11,117 nt of DNA from JBDIAR01 sp039812545 (GTDB lineage Bacteria > Actinomycetota > Actinomycetes > Actinomycetales > Dermatophilaceae): positions 1 through 11,117 of the forward strand of contig JBDIAR010000117.1 in assembly GCA_039812545.1 (NCBI GenBank), read 5' to 3'. Positions 5,983 through 11,117 of the stretch are shown in pieces; the stretch's first letter is position 1; each line of letters opens with the position of its first letter. Under the pieces are notes generated by a model that had not been told where the DNA came from, did no database searches, and saw only the letters and a list, made by a program, of their open reading frames with translations. The translations under genes and the position numbers were made by a program.

Positions 5983-6012
5983 ATATTGCCGTCTCATGAC
6001 GTGAGACGTCAA
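5983..6012 (-). promoter_or_regulatory. Possible ndgR promoter
   Basis: On the minus strand, TTGACG (6007-6012) matches a -35 at 5 of 6 positions and CAATAT (5983-5988) is a weak -10, 18 bp apart. The predicted start site falls at or very near the ATG at 5976, so the message may be leaderless; alternatively GAGGC directly before the ATG acts as a tight ribosome site. The inverted repeat at 5991-6007 lies in the spacer, as expected for autorepression. Confidence 0.4.
5991..6011. promoter_or_regulatory. Interlocked inverted repeats in the ndgR-leuC spacer (candidate NdgR operator)
   Basis: Two perfect dyads share bases. GTCTCA (5991-5996) pairs with TGAGAC (6002-6007) over a 5-bp spacer. TGACGT (5997-6002) pairs with ACGTCA (6006-6011) over a 3-bp spacer. 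Their centres are 5 bp apart. The block is 15 bp upstream of the ndgR start and 61 bp upstream of leuC. IclR proteins bind such short dyads; assignment to this regulator is by position. Confidence 0.6.
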
Positions 6013-6071
6013 ACCGGGCGGACGGTGGGTCGGCGAGTCTGTGGTCGTACCTATCGGACGTAAGGACGGAC

Positions 6072-7493
6072 ATGCCGGGAACCCTCGCCGAGAAAGTCTG
6101 GGCGGATCACGTCGTACGGCGCGCGGATGGCGAGCCGGACCTGCTCTTCATCGACCTCCATCTCGTCCATGAGGTGACCAGTCCCCAGGCGTTCGACGGC
6201 CTGCGCGACGCCGGCCGCACGGTGCGGCGCCCGGACCTGACCCTTGCGACCGAGGACCACAACGTCCCGACGACGCCGGGTCCGATCACCGACCCCGTCA
6301 GCCGGACCCAGGTCGAAACCCTGCGGCGCAACTGCGCCGAGTTCGCGGTGCCGCTGTACCCGATGGGCGACCGCGAACAGGGGATCGTCCACGTCGTCGG
6401 ACCCCAGTTGGGGCTCACCCAGCCGGGCATGACCGTGGTCTGCGGCGACAGCCACACCTCGACGCACGGCGCCTTCGGCGCGCTCGCCTTCGGCATCGGT
6501 ACCTCCGAGGTCGAACACGTCCTAGCGACGCAGACGCTGCCGCTCAAGCCGTTCAAGACGATGGCCGTCAACATCGACGGCACGTTGCCGGAGGGAGTGT
6601 CGGCCAAGGACATCGTCTTGGCGGTCATCGCGAAGATCGGCACGGGCGGCGGCCAGGGGCATGTCATCGAGTTCCGAGGCAGCGCGATCTCGGCGCTGTC
6701 CATGGAGGCTCGGATGACAGTGTGCAATATGTCGATCGAGGCCGGCGCGCGAGCCGGGATGATCGCGCCCGACGAGACGACCTTCGACTACCTGCGGGGC
6801 AAGCCGCACGCGCCGACGGGCTCCCAATGGGACGAAGCCGTCACGGCCTGGCGGCAATTGCGCTCCGATGACGATGCCCGGTTCGACACTGTCGTCGACA
6901 TCCCGGCCGAGAGCCTCTCGCCCTATGTCACCTGGGGAACCAACCCCGGCCAGGGGCTGCCGTTGTCGGCGCGAGTACCCGACCCGGACGACCTCGTCGA
7001 CGAGAACGACAAGAACGCCGCTGCGCGGGCCCTGGAGTACATGGGCTTGGTCGCCGGAACCCCGTTGCGGGACATCGCCGTCGACACCGTCTTCGTCGGC
7101 AGCTGCACCAACGGCCGGCTCGAAGATCTCCGGGCCGTCGCGGACGTCCTTCGCGGGCGTCACGTCGCCGAGGGGGTTCGCATGCTCGTCGTCCCGGGTT
7201 CGGCCCGGGTGCGCGACGAGGCCGAGGCGGAGGGTCTCCACGACATCTTCAGTGCGGCCGGGGCGCAGTGGCGTCTCCCGGGCTGTTCCATGTGCCTGGC
7301 GATGAACCCGGACAAGCTCGCGCCGGGAGAACGCAGCGCCTCGACCTCCAACCGCAACTTCGAGGGCCGCCAAGGCGTAGGTGGGCGAACGCATTTGGTG
7401 AGTCCGCAGGTGGCGGCGGCCACCGCGGTACGTGGCACCTTGAGCAGTCCAGCCGACCTCGAGCCGGTGTCCTCGGCGACCAAGGAGGCGTGA
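6072..7493 (+). CDS. leuC: 3-isopropylmalate dehydratase large subunit
   Basis: The catalytic large subunit of isopropylmalate isomerase, which interconverts 2- and 3-isopropylmalate in leucine biosynthesis. The 473 residues match the LeuC/aconitase family throughout: KVWADHVV, LLFIDLHLVHEVTSPQAFDGL, CGDSHTSTHGAFGALAFGIGTSEVEHVLATQTL, and the three 4Fe-4S ligands Cys345 (GSCTNGR), Cys405 and Cys408 (PGCSMC). The length is normal. ATG 6072 has the ribosome site AAGGA at 6062-6066 with 5-nt spacing. It is transcribed with leuD, 1 nt apart, and away from ndgR. No leader peptide or attenuator is visible in the 60 bp before it, so control is more likely by the upstream regulator. Confidence 0.98.
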   Translation: MPGTLAEKVWADHVVRRADGEPDLLFIDLHLVHEVTSPQAFDGLRDAGRTVRRPDLTLATEDHNVPTTPGPITDPVSRTQVETLRRNCAEFAVPLYPMGDREQGIVHVVGPQLGLTQPGMTVVCGDSHTSTHGAFGALAFGIGTSEVEHVLATQTLPLKPFKTMAVNIDGTLPEGVSAKDIVLAVIAKIGTGGGQGHVIEFRGSAISALSMEARMTVCNMSIEAGARAGMIAPDETTFDYLRGKPHAPTGSQWDEAVTAWRQLRSDDDARFDTVVDIPAESLSPYVTWGTNPGQGLPLSARVPDPDDLVDENDKNAAARALEYMGLVAGTPLRDIAVDTVFVGSCTNGRLEDLRAVADVLRGRHVAEGVRMLVVPGSARVRDEAEAEGLHDIFSAAGAQWRLPGCSMCLAMNPDKLAPGERSASTSNRNFEGRQGVGGRTHLVSPQVAAATAVRGTLSSPADLEPVSSATKEA

Positions 7494-7494
7494 G

Positions 7495-8088
7495 ATGCAG
7501 CCCTTCACCCATCACAGCGGAGTCGCAGCACCGTTGCGCCGCAGCAATGTCGACACCGACCAGATCATCCCGGCGTCCTACTTGAAGCGCGTCAGCCGAC
7601 ACGGATTCGAGGACGGACTGTTCGCGGCGTGGCGCAACGACCCCGAATTCGTCCTCAACGACCCGAAATTCGCCGGCGCGTCGATCCTCGTGGCGGGTCC
7701 GGACTTCGGTACGGGTTCCTCGCGCGAGCACGCGGTATGGGCCCTCATGGACTACGGCTTCCGGGTCGTGATCTCCTCGCGGTTCGCCGACATATTTCGC
7801 GGGAACAGCGGGAAGCAGGGCCTGCTCACGGCGGTCTGCAACCAGGACGACGTCGAGCTGATCTGGAAGCACCTCGACAACGATCCGCAGGCGAGCGTCA
7901 CCGTCGACCTCCAGTCCCGAACCGTTACGGCCGGAGCGCTGGTCGCCACCTTCGAGGTCGACGATTACACCAGGTGGCGCCTGCTCGAGGGTCTCGACGA
8001 CATCTCGTTGACGCTGCGCCACGCCGCCGAGATCGACGACTTCGAAGCGGCCCGACCGGCATACAAACCGGTGACCACCCCGCGCTGA
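7495..8088 (+). CDS. leuD: 3-isopropylmalate dehydratase small subunit
   Basis: The swivelling small subunit that completes isopropylmalate isomerase with LeuC. It has 197 residues, typical for bacterial LeuD. It shows the expected APLRRSNVDTDQIIPASYLKR near the N-terminus, GPDFGTGSSREHAVWAL (GTGSSREHA at 72-80) for substrate binding, SSRFADIFRGNSGKQGLL, and DDYTRWRLLEGLDDISLTL near the end. The ATG follows the leuC TGA by one base, and its ribosome site AAGGAGG (7482-7488) lies inside the last codons of leuC, so the two are translationally linked. Confidence 0.98.
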   Translation: MQPFTHHSGVAAPLRRSNVDTDQIIPASYLKRVSRHGFEDGLFAAWRNDPEFVLNDPKFAGASILVAGPDFGTGSSREHAVWALMDYGFRVVISSRFADIFRGNSGKQGLLTAVCNQDDVELIWKHLDNDPQASVTVDLQSRTVTAGALVATFEVDDYTRWRLLEGLDDISLTLRHAAEIDDFEAARPAYKPVTTPR

Positions 8089-8092
8089 GTCT

Positions 8093-8109
8093 GCCGAGGA
8101 AAGCTCGGC
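8093..8109 (+). terminator. Short hairpin after leuD
   Basis: GCCGAG (8093-8098) and CTCGGC (8104-8109) form a 6-bp stem with a GAAAG loop, 4 nt after the leuD stop. There is no T tract. It is a weak candidate for the end of the leuCD transcript. Confidence 0.35.
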
Positions 8110-8267
8110 GAGATGACGAATTCTGTTGTCTCGCAGAGGCTTTGGCATGCCGATTGCTGGTGGCCGACGTCGTCCGTGGCGCGGTTCGTGGGGTCGTGAC
8201 AGCGGGCCGATCGGTCCCCGGGGACTTGAAAGTCGTTGCGACACAACGGAAAGAAGCCGCCCCTTAA

Positions 8268-8296
8268 TGGACGCCGGCGTGGTATGCATCTACCGT
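8268..8296 (+). promoter_or_regulatory. Possible hup promoter in the 374-bp leuD-hup gap
   Basis: TGGACG (8268-8273) and TACCGT (8291-8296) are 17 bp apart, a weak sigma-70-type pair, which would leave a leader of about 160 nt before hup. The rest of the gap (8089-8462) contains the small hairpin after leuD and no convincing gene. Open frames crossing it lack ribosome sites and recognisable protein features. Confidence 0.25.
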
Positions 8297-8462
8297 CATC
8301 ATTGAACGTGCACCTATCTCGTCACCGAACGCCGGGATGGGACGTGTTCACAGGTAGTTCGAACAGCAGCATCCCGAACAACGGGCCCCGCGAGGTCGGC
8401 TCACGTCCGGACCCTGGTGGCCGGCGATTCGGGAGCCTCAGACTCCAATGGAGGGGACCACA

Positions 8463-9029
8463 GTGAACAAGGCAGAACTCATCGCAGCGATCGAGGGCAA
8501 GCTGGGATCGAAGAAGATCGCCGGCGAAGCGGTTGAAGCCGTCCTCGACGTCATCATCCGCGAGGTCGCCAAGGGCGGGAAGGTCGGCCTCACGGGGTTC
8601 GGCACCTTCGAGCGCGTCGCGCGCGCCGCCCGGACGGGTCGCAACCCGCGCACCGGCGAGACCGTGCGCATCAAGAAGACGACCGTCCCGAAGTTCAAGG
8701 CCGGCACGTCCTTCAAGGCTCTCGTCGCCGACCCCAAGAAGCTGCCGAAGACGACGCCCGCGGGCGCTCGCGCCAGTGCGCGCACCGCCACGGCGGCCGC
8801 CGCCCCCGCCAAGGCCGCGGTGAAGAAGGCCGCTCCCGCGAAGGCGGCGGTCAAGAAGGCCGCGCCCGCCAAGTCCGCCCCGGCGCGTCCGGCCGCGACC
8901 AAGGCCGCCCCCGCCAAGACCACGGTGCGTAAGGCTGCTCCTGCCAAGGCCGCCCCCGCCAAGGCGGCGGTCAAGAAGGCCGCACCGGTCAAGGCCGCCC
9001 CGGCCCGTCGGACCGCCAAGAAGGCCTGA
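8463..9029 (+). CDS. hup: HU-family nucleoid protein with histone-H1-like Lys/Ala/Pro tail
   Basis: A DNA-bending nucleoid-associated protein of 188 residues. Residues 1-90 are a classical HU fold: MNKAELIAAIEGKLGSKKIAGEAVEAVLD, then GKVGLTGFGTFERVARAARTGRNPRTGE, with the arm-tip proline at Pro62, then a basic VRIKKTTVPKFKAGTSFK. Residues 91-188 are an unstructured tail of AAPAK and AAVKK blocks with nearly no acidic residues, as in mycobacterial HupB and streptomycete HupS. The GTG at 8463 is chosen over an in-frame ATG at 8448, because the ribosome site GGAGGGG (8450-8456) overlaps that ATG and sits 6 nt before the GTG, and because HU proteins begin MNK. The tail is a likely target for acetylation or methylation, as known for HupB. 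The gene is monocistronic and converges on the cold-shock-like gene. Confidence 0.97.
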   Translation: MNKAELIAAIEGKLGSKKIAGEAVEAVLDVIIREVAKGGKVGLTGFGTFERVARAARTGRNPRTGETVRIKKTTVPKFKAGTSFKALVADPKKLPKTTPAGARASARTATAAAAPAKAAVKKAAPAKAAVKKAAPAKSAPARPAATKAAPAKTTVRKAAPAKAAPAKAAVKKAAPVKAAPARRTAKKA

Positions 9030-9102
9030 CGAACCGTCGTCTGGCCCGGTCCCGCGAGCCTCGAATCCGTTCCAACGGCAGTCTCGTCCATCCGGACGTG
9101 AT

Positions 9103-9138
9103 CGGTGGGGGTCACCGCCTCGGCGATGACCCCCACCG
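9103..9138. terminator. Hairpin between convergent hup and the cold-shock-like gene
   Basis: A perfect 12-bp stem, CGGTGGGGGTCA (9103-9114) with TGACCCCCACCG (9127-9138), and a 12-nt loop. It sits between the hup stop (9029) and the stop of the convergent gene (9159), so it can serve both strands. Neither side has a T tract. Confidence 0.65.
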
Positions 9139-9158
9139 GCCCGCGTGCTGGGTCCCGC

Positions 9159-9374
9159 TCAGCTGATCGTCTGGTCGTCGCCGATCCCGACGACCCACAT
9201 CCGCTCGATCGGCCCCGAGTCCGCACAGTCCAACGTCACCCGCTGTCCCACGGCAAGCTTGCGCAGGCCACTGCCGAACAGTGCGGCCGGCTGGAAGTCC
9301 AGGACCCGTCCGTCGTCGAAGATGACCGAGCCGGCGCCGGTTGCCTGGTCGAGAGTGTGAATGGTCGCTTGCAT
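9159..9374 (-). CDS. Small cold-shock-domain-like protein
   Basis: A 71-residue protein whose order of elements resembles a cold-shock/OB fold: beta1 (QATIHTLDQATGAGSVIF), an acidic turn DDGRVLDFQPAALF, then GLRKLAVGQRVTLDC, close to the LKAGQRVEF segment of actinobacterial CspB-type proteins. The RNP1-type aromatic motif (KGFGF) that binds single-stranded nucleic acid is replaced by GAGSVIF at residues 13-19, so ordinary RNA-chaperone activity is doubtful. The ATG at 9374 lies 9 nt after the cofC stop, so the two genes form an operon. No Shine-Dalgarno site is evident, which suggests coupling to cofC translation. Fold assignment is moderately secure; function is unknown. Confidence 0.75.
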   Translation of the reverse strand: MQATIHTLDQATGAGSVIFDDGRVLDFQPAALFGSGLRKLAVGQRVTLDCADSGPIERMWVVGIGDDQTIS

Positions 9375-9383
9375 GGGGTCAAT

Positions 9384-10037
9384 CTAACGGTCCGCGTCCC
9401 CGTCTCGTAGGACCGCTCGCGTATGCGGGCCCACCCCGATTGATCGACAGTGCGCCAGTGCCTCTTCGTCGTCCGCGTCCCACAGCAACCCCGGGACGTC
9501 GATGGTGACCTGCGGGACGCCCGCGTCTCGATGGCCGGCCGCACTGCGGAGGCCGAACTGTGGTCGCAGCCGGCGGCCGGCCAGCAGGACCGTGCCGATC
9601 CCACGGGCGTCCGCCACGAAACCGGACCCCCGGCAACCGATCGCCGCCAACGCGGCCCGCAACTGCGCCGACCGCAACGCCGGGAGATCGGCCGGGATGA
9701 CGGCCTGGACCGGGCGGGGTCCGGCAAGGGCCGCCGCCCGGAATCCGGCCCGGATCGCGTCGTTCAAGTCGCCGCCCGGATCCGGCACCACCAGCACGCC
9801 ATCGGGCAGCAGCCCGGGAAGGCGTTCGTCGTCGGTCACGACGAAAACCCGGAGACCCGCGCAGCCGGCAGCGGCGGCCACGGTGTCCAACGCCATCGCC
9901 AGCGCCAGAGCCGCGTGATCGACCCCCACCGGAGCCAGGAGCCGGGTCTTGGCCCTGCGCCTGTGCTTGACCGGAACGACCAGATCGACGCCGTGTTCGG
10001 GTATCCAGGGCCGGGTAAGGATGTGCTCGACAGTCAT
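9384..10037 (-). CDS. cofC: Phosphoenolpyruvate/2-phospho-L-lactate guanylyltransferase (F420 biosynthesis)
   Basis: Also called FbiD in mycobacteria. It transfers GMP from GTP to phosphoenolpyruvate (or phospholactate) to make the activated three-carbon donor for F420 assembly. The 217-residue nucleotidyltransferase fold has LVVPVKHRRRAKTRL (19-33, nucleotide binding), VFVVTDDERL (64-73), DLNDAIRAGF (90-99) and VIPADLPAL with metal-binding Asp117. GIGTVLLAG and FGLRSAAGHRDAG follow, close to the family signature. The first 16 residues are a non-conserved extension; no other in-frame start lies closer to the conserved block, so ATG 10037 is kept. It is operonic with the downstream cold-shock-like gene and divergent from plsC. 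Together with fgd it indicates that the organism makes and uses F420; the actual substrate (PEP or lactyl phosphate) cannot be told from sequence. Confidence 0.93.
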   Translation of the reverse strand: MTVEHILTRPWIPEHGVDLVVPVKHRRRAKTRLLAPVGVDHAALALAMALDTVAAAAGCAGLRVFVVTDDERLPGLLPDGVLVVPDPGGDLNDAIRAGFRAAALAGPRPVQAVIPADLPALRSAQLRAALAAIGCRGSGFVADARGIGTVLLAGRRLRPQFGLRSAAGHRDAGVPQVTIDVPGLLWDADDEEALAHCRSIGVGPHTRAVLRDGDADR

Positions 10038-10116
10038 GACCCGTCCATCCTGTCACCAGCGGGGACGGTGCGGCGAAGCTCGACTCCCACCACCCTTGGC
10101 AGCACAATGCTCTCTG

Positions 10117-10192
10117 CGGCATACGGACGGCAACGGCAAACCGACGGCAGCGGCACACGGCTAAGACGGCATACGGCCAAGACGGCATACGG
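10117..10192 (+). repeat. Tandem array of 16-17-bp units upstream of plsC
   Basis: Five copies of a CGGCATACGG-like core start at 10117, 10134, 10151, 10167 and 10183, giving periods of 17, 17, 16 and 16 bp. Copies 1, 4 and 5 are identical in the 10-bp core; copy 3 has one change and copy 2 two. Linkers of the first two units (ACGGCAA, ACGGCAG) and of the next two (CTAAGA, CCAAGA) are also related in pairs. The array ends 16 bp before the plsC start, in the 171-bp spacer between cofC and plsC. Confidence 0.8.
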
Positions 10193-10208
10193 AAATGAGG
10201 ATCTCTTC

Positions 10209-10958
10209 GTGACGGAGCACAGCCCACGGCACGCAGTCCCGATCGACTACGGGACGACTCCGGCGTACCGGTTCGCGACCGTGGTCCTGCCGCCGCTGTT
10301 GCGGGCCTCGATGAAGCGCGACTGGCGCGGCGGGGAGTTCCTGCCGCAGGACCGGGGCTTCGTCGCGGCGGCCAATCACGTCACGCTGATCGACCCGCTC
10401 GTCTTGGCGTACTTCTTGTGGGGCAACGGCGCCCCGCCGTTCTTCCTCGCCAAGGACGCGCTCTTCTCGGTCGCCGGATTCGGCAAGGTGCTCCGCAATG
10501 CCGAACAGATCCCCGTGTACCGGGGCAGTTCGGCGGCCGGCAATGCGCTGCGGGCCGCTATCGCGGCGGTCGAGGAGGGCCGGTGCGTCGTGGTGTACCC
10601 CGAGGGGACGACCACGAAGGATCCGGCCAGGTGGCCGATGGAGGGCAAGTCCGGGGCGGCGCGCATCGGCTTGGCGACGGGTTGCCCGGTGATTCCGATC
10701 GGCCAATGGGGGTCGCACGAGATCCTCGCCCGCGGCAAGGTCGTGCCCCGCCTGGTGCCCCGTCAGCTCGTCCGGGTGCAGGCCGGCCCGCCTGTCGACT
10801 TCTCCGATCTGGTGGCCGGTATGCCGGCGCAGGAGGCCGCGACGTCCGTTCCGGTCCTGCGGGCGGCCACCGAACGCATCACGCGTCGGATCACCGAACT
10901 CGTGGCCGGGCTGCGGGGTGAGGAGCCTCCCGCGCAGCCATTCCGGCCCGCGCGTTGA
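10209..10958 (+). CDS. plsC: 1-acyl-sn-glycerol-3-phosphate acyltransferase family protein
   Basis: A membrane-associated acyltransferase predicted to convert lysophosphatidic acid to phosphatidic acid, or to act on a related acceptor. It has 249 residues with all four PlsC blocks: motif I NHVTLID (56-62; catalytic His57 and Asp62), motif II IPVYRG (101-106), motif III YPEGT (130-134) and motif IV VIPIG (161-165). A hydrophobic N-terminal stretch (about 20-32) may anchor it. The GTG at 10209 has a ribosome site GAGGA (10197-10201) with 7-nt spacing. The same frame stays open upstream, and an ATG at 10107 would add 34 residues encoded by the repeat array, but it has no ribosome site. It is probably followed by gpsA in the conserved actinobacterial order, which would link it to phospholipid synthesis. 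Other acceptors, such as mannosides, cannot be excluded. Confidence 0.92.
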   Translation: MTEHSPRHAVPIDYGTTPAYRFATVVLPPLLRASMKRDWRGGEFLPQDRGFVAAANHVTLIDPLVLAYFLWGNGAPPFFLAKDALFSVAGFGKVLRNAEQIPVYRGSSAAGNALRAAIAAVEEGRCVVVYPEGTTTKDPARWPMEGKSGAARIGLATGCPVIPIGQWGSHEILARGKVVPRLVPRQLVRVQAGPPVDFSDLVAGMPAQEAATSVPVLRAATERITRRITELVAGLRGEEPPAQPFRPAR

Positions 10959-11006
10959 CGGCGGGGCACCCGGCGATCGGTGTCGGGGCGCGGCTACGCT
11001 CGATGC

Positions 11007-11117
11007 ATGATCACCGGTGATCCAGCCTCCACCGTGCCGGGCGGCTCCGGCGTAGACCCCAACACCGCAGACCCCAAAACCGCAGACACCAAGATCACAG
11101 ACACCAAGATCACAGAC
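11007..11117 (+). CDS. N-terminal part of a gene cut by the window end (possibly gpsA)
   Basis: An ATG at 11007 opens a frame that runs 37 codons to the window edge: MITGDPASTVPGGSGV, then Asp-led pentapeptide repeats. Nothing in it identifies a family. Its place after plsC suggests glycerol-3-phosphate dehydrogenase (gpsA), which follows plsC in many actinobacteria, with a low-complexity N-terminal extension before the Rossmann domain. There is no clear ribosome site. TACGCT at 10995-11000 fits a TANNNT -10 six nt before the ATG, so a leaderless start is possible. The true start may lie beyond the window, in which case this is non-coding repeat. Confidence 0.5.
   Translation, partial: MITGDPASTVPGGSGVDPNTADPKTADTKITDTKITD
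11055..11117 (+). repeat. 15-bp tandem repeat at the window end
   Basis: Four units begin at 11055, 11070, 11085 and 11100: GACCCCAACACCGCA, GACCCCAAAACCGCA, then GACACCAAGATCACA twice, then GAC at the edge. In the frame of ATG 11007 they encode DPNTA, DPKTA, DTKIT, DTKIT. The array may continue beyond the window. Confidence 0.85.

Noticed and set aside
5977..6012. An in-frame ATG 12 codons upstream of the chosen ndgR start.
   Set aside because: The added residues are not part of the NdgR family N-terminus as I know it, and the DNA is occupied by the likely promoter and operator.
4387..6063. A long open frame (about 558 codons) on the + strand across the transpeptidase and ndgR genes.
   Set aside because: It is antisense to two clearly recognised genes, is Gly/Arg-rich as expected for a GC-rich shadow frame, and has no recognisable domain.
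8448..8462. An in-frame ATG five codons upstream of the chosen hup start.
   Set aside because: It overlaps the ribosome site GGAGGGG, which is correctly spaced for the GTG at 8463, and HU proteins begin MNK.
10117..10192. The repeat array as a CRISPR.
   Set aside because: Units are only 16-17 bp with 6-7-bp related linkers rather than unique spacers, and there are no cas genes.
9450..10208. Upstream open extension in the plsC frame, running antisense through cofC.
   Set aside because: The PlsC homology and a good ribosome site fix the start at GTG 10209. The extension is Arg/Pro/Gly-rich shadow sequence over cofC.

Overview
This window looks like a chromosomal housekeeping segment from a high-GC Gram-positive actinobacterium. 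I would place it near the Micrococcales (an Intrasporangiaceae/Dermatophilaceae-like lineage), but that is an inference. The support is strong G/C bias at third codon positions, frequent GTG starts, coenzyme F420 genes (fgd, cofC), an NdgR-type IclR regulator divergent from leuCD, and an HU protein with a long Lys/Ala/Pro tail.

Layout. Positions 44-1759 (-) encode glutaminyl-tRNA synthetase. A small MerR-type regulator is divergent from it (1829-2230, +). A 320-bp non-coding stretch follows, carrying two near-identical 24-bp palindromes 51 bp apart, some short tandem repeats and a tRNA promoter. Next come tRNA-Gln(CUG) and tRNA-Glu(CUC), each with its own plausible promoter and a strong hairpin downstream. 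On the minus strand an L,D-transpeptidase lipoprotein gene (3919-5112) overlaps an F420-dependent glucose-6-phosphate dehydrogenase gene (2912-3922) by 4 bp. The ndgR-like gene (5251-5976, -) is divergent from leuC-leuD (6072-8088, +), with two interlocked inverted repeats between them. After a 374-bp spacer comes hup (8463-9029, +). It converges on a minus-strand pair, cofC/fbiD (9384-10037) and a 71-residue cold-shock-like protein (9159-9374). A PlsC-family acyltransferase (10209-10958, +) diverges from cofC and is preceded by a 16-17-bp tandem-repeat array. The window ends in the 5' part of another + strand gene (11007 onward), possibly gpsA, whose N-terminus consists of 15-bp repeats.

How the genes work together. 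Three themes recur. The first is Gln/Glu decoding: glnS sits beside tRNA-Gln and tRNA-Glu. The second is leucine biosynthesis: LeuC and LeuD form isopropylmalate isomerase, probably under the adjacent IclR regulator. The third is F420: CofC helps build the cofactor and Fgd reduces it using glucose-6-phosphate. The transpeptidase, HU and PlsC add envelope, nucleoid and lipid functions.

I found no mobile element, CRISPR array, phage gene, toxin-antitoxin pair or defence system, and no convincing new multi-gene system. The points worth a second look are small scale: the GlnRS in an actinobacterial setting, the paired palindromes, the ndgR/leuC operator geometry, start-proximal tandem repeats at several genes, a cold-shock-like protein lacking the RNP aromatic motif, and an unexplained excess of the heptamer GGCATAC.
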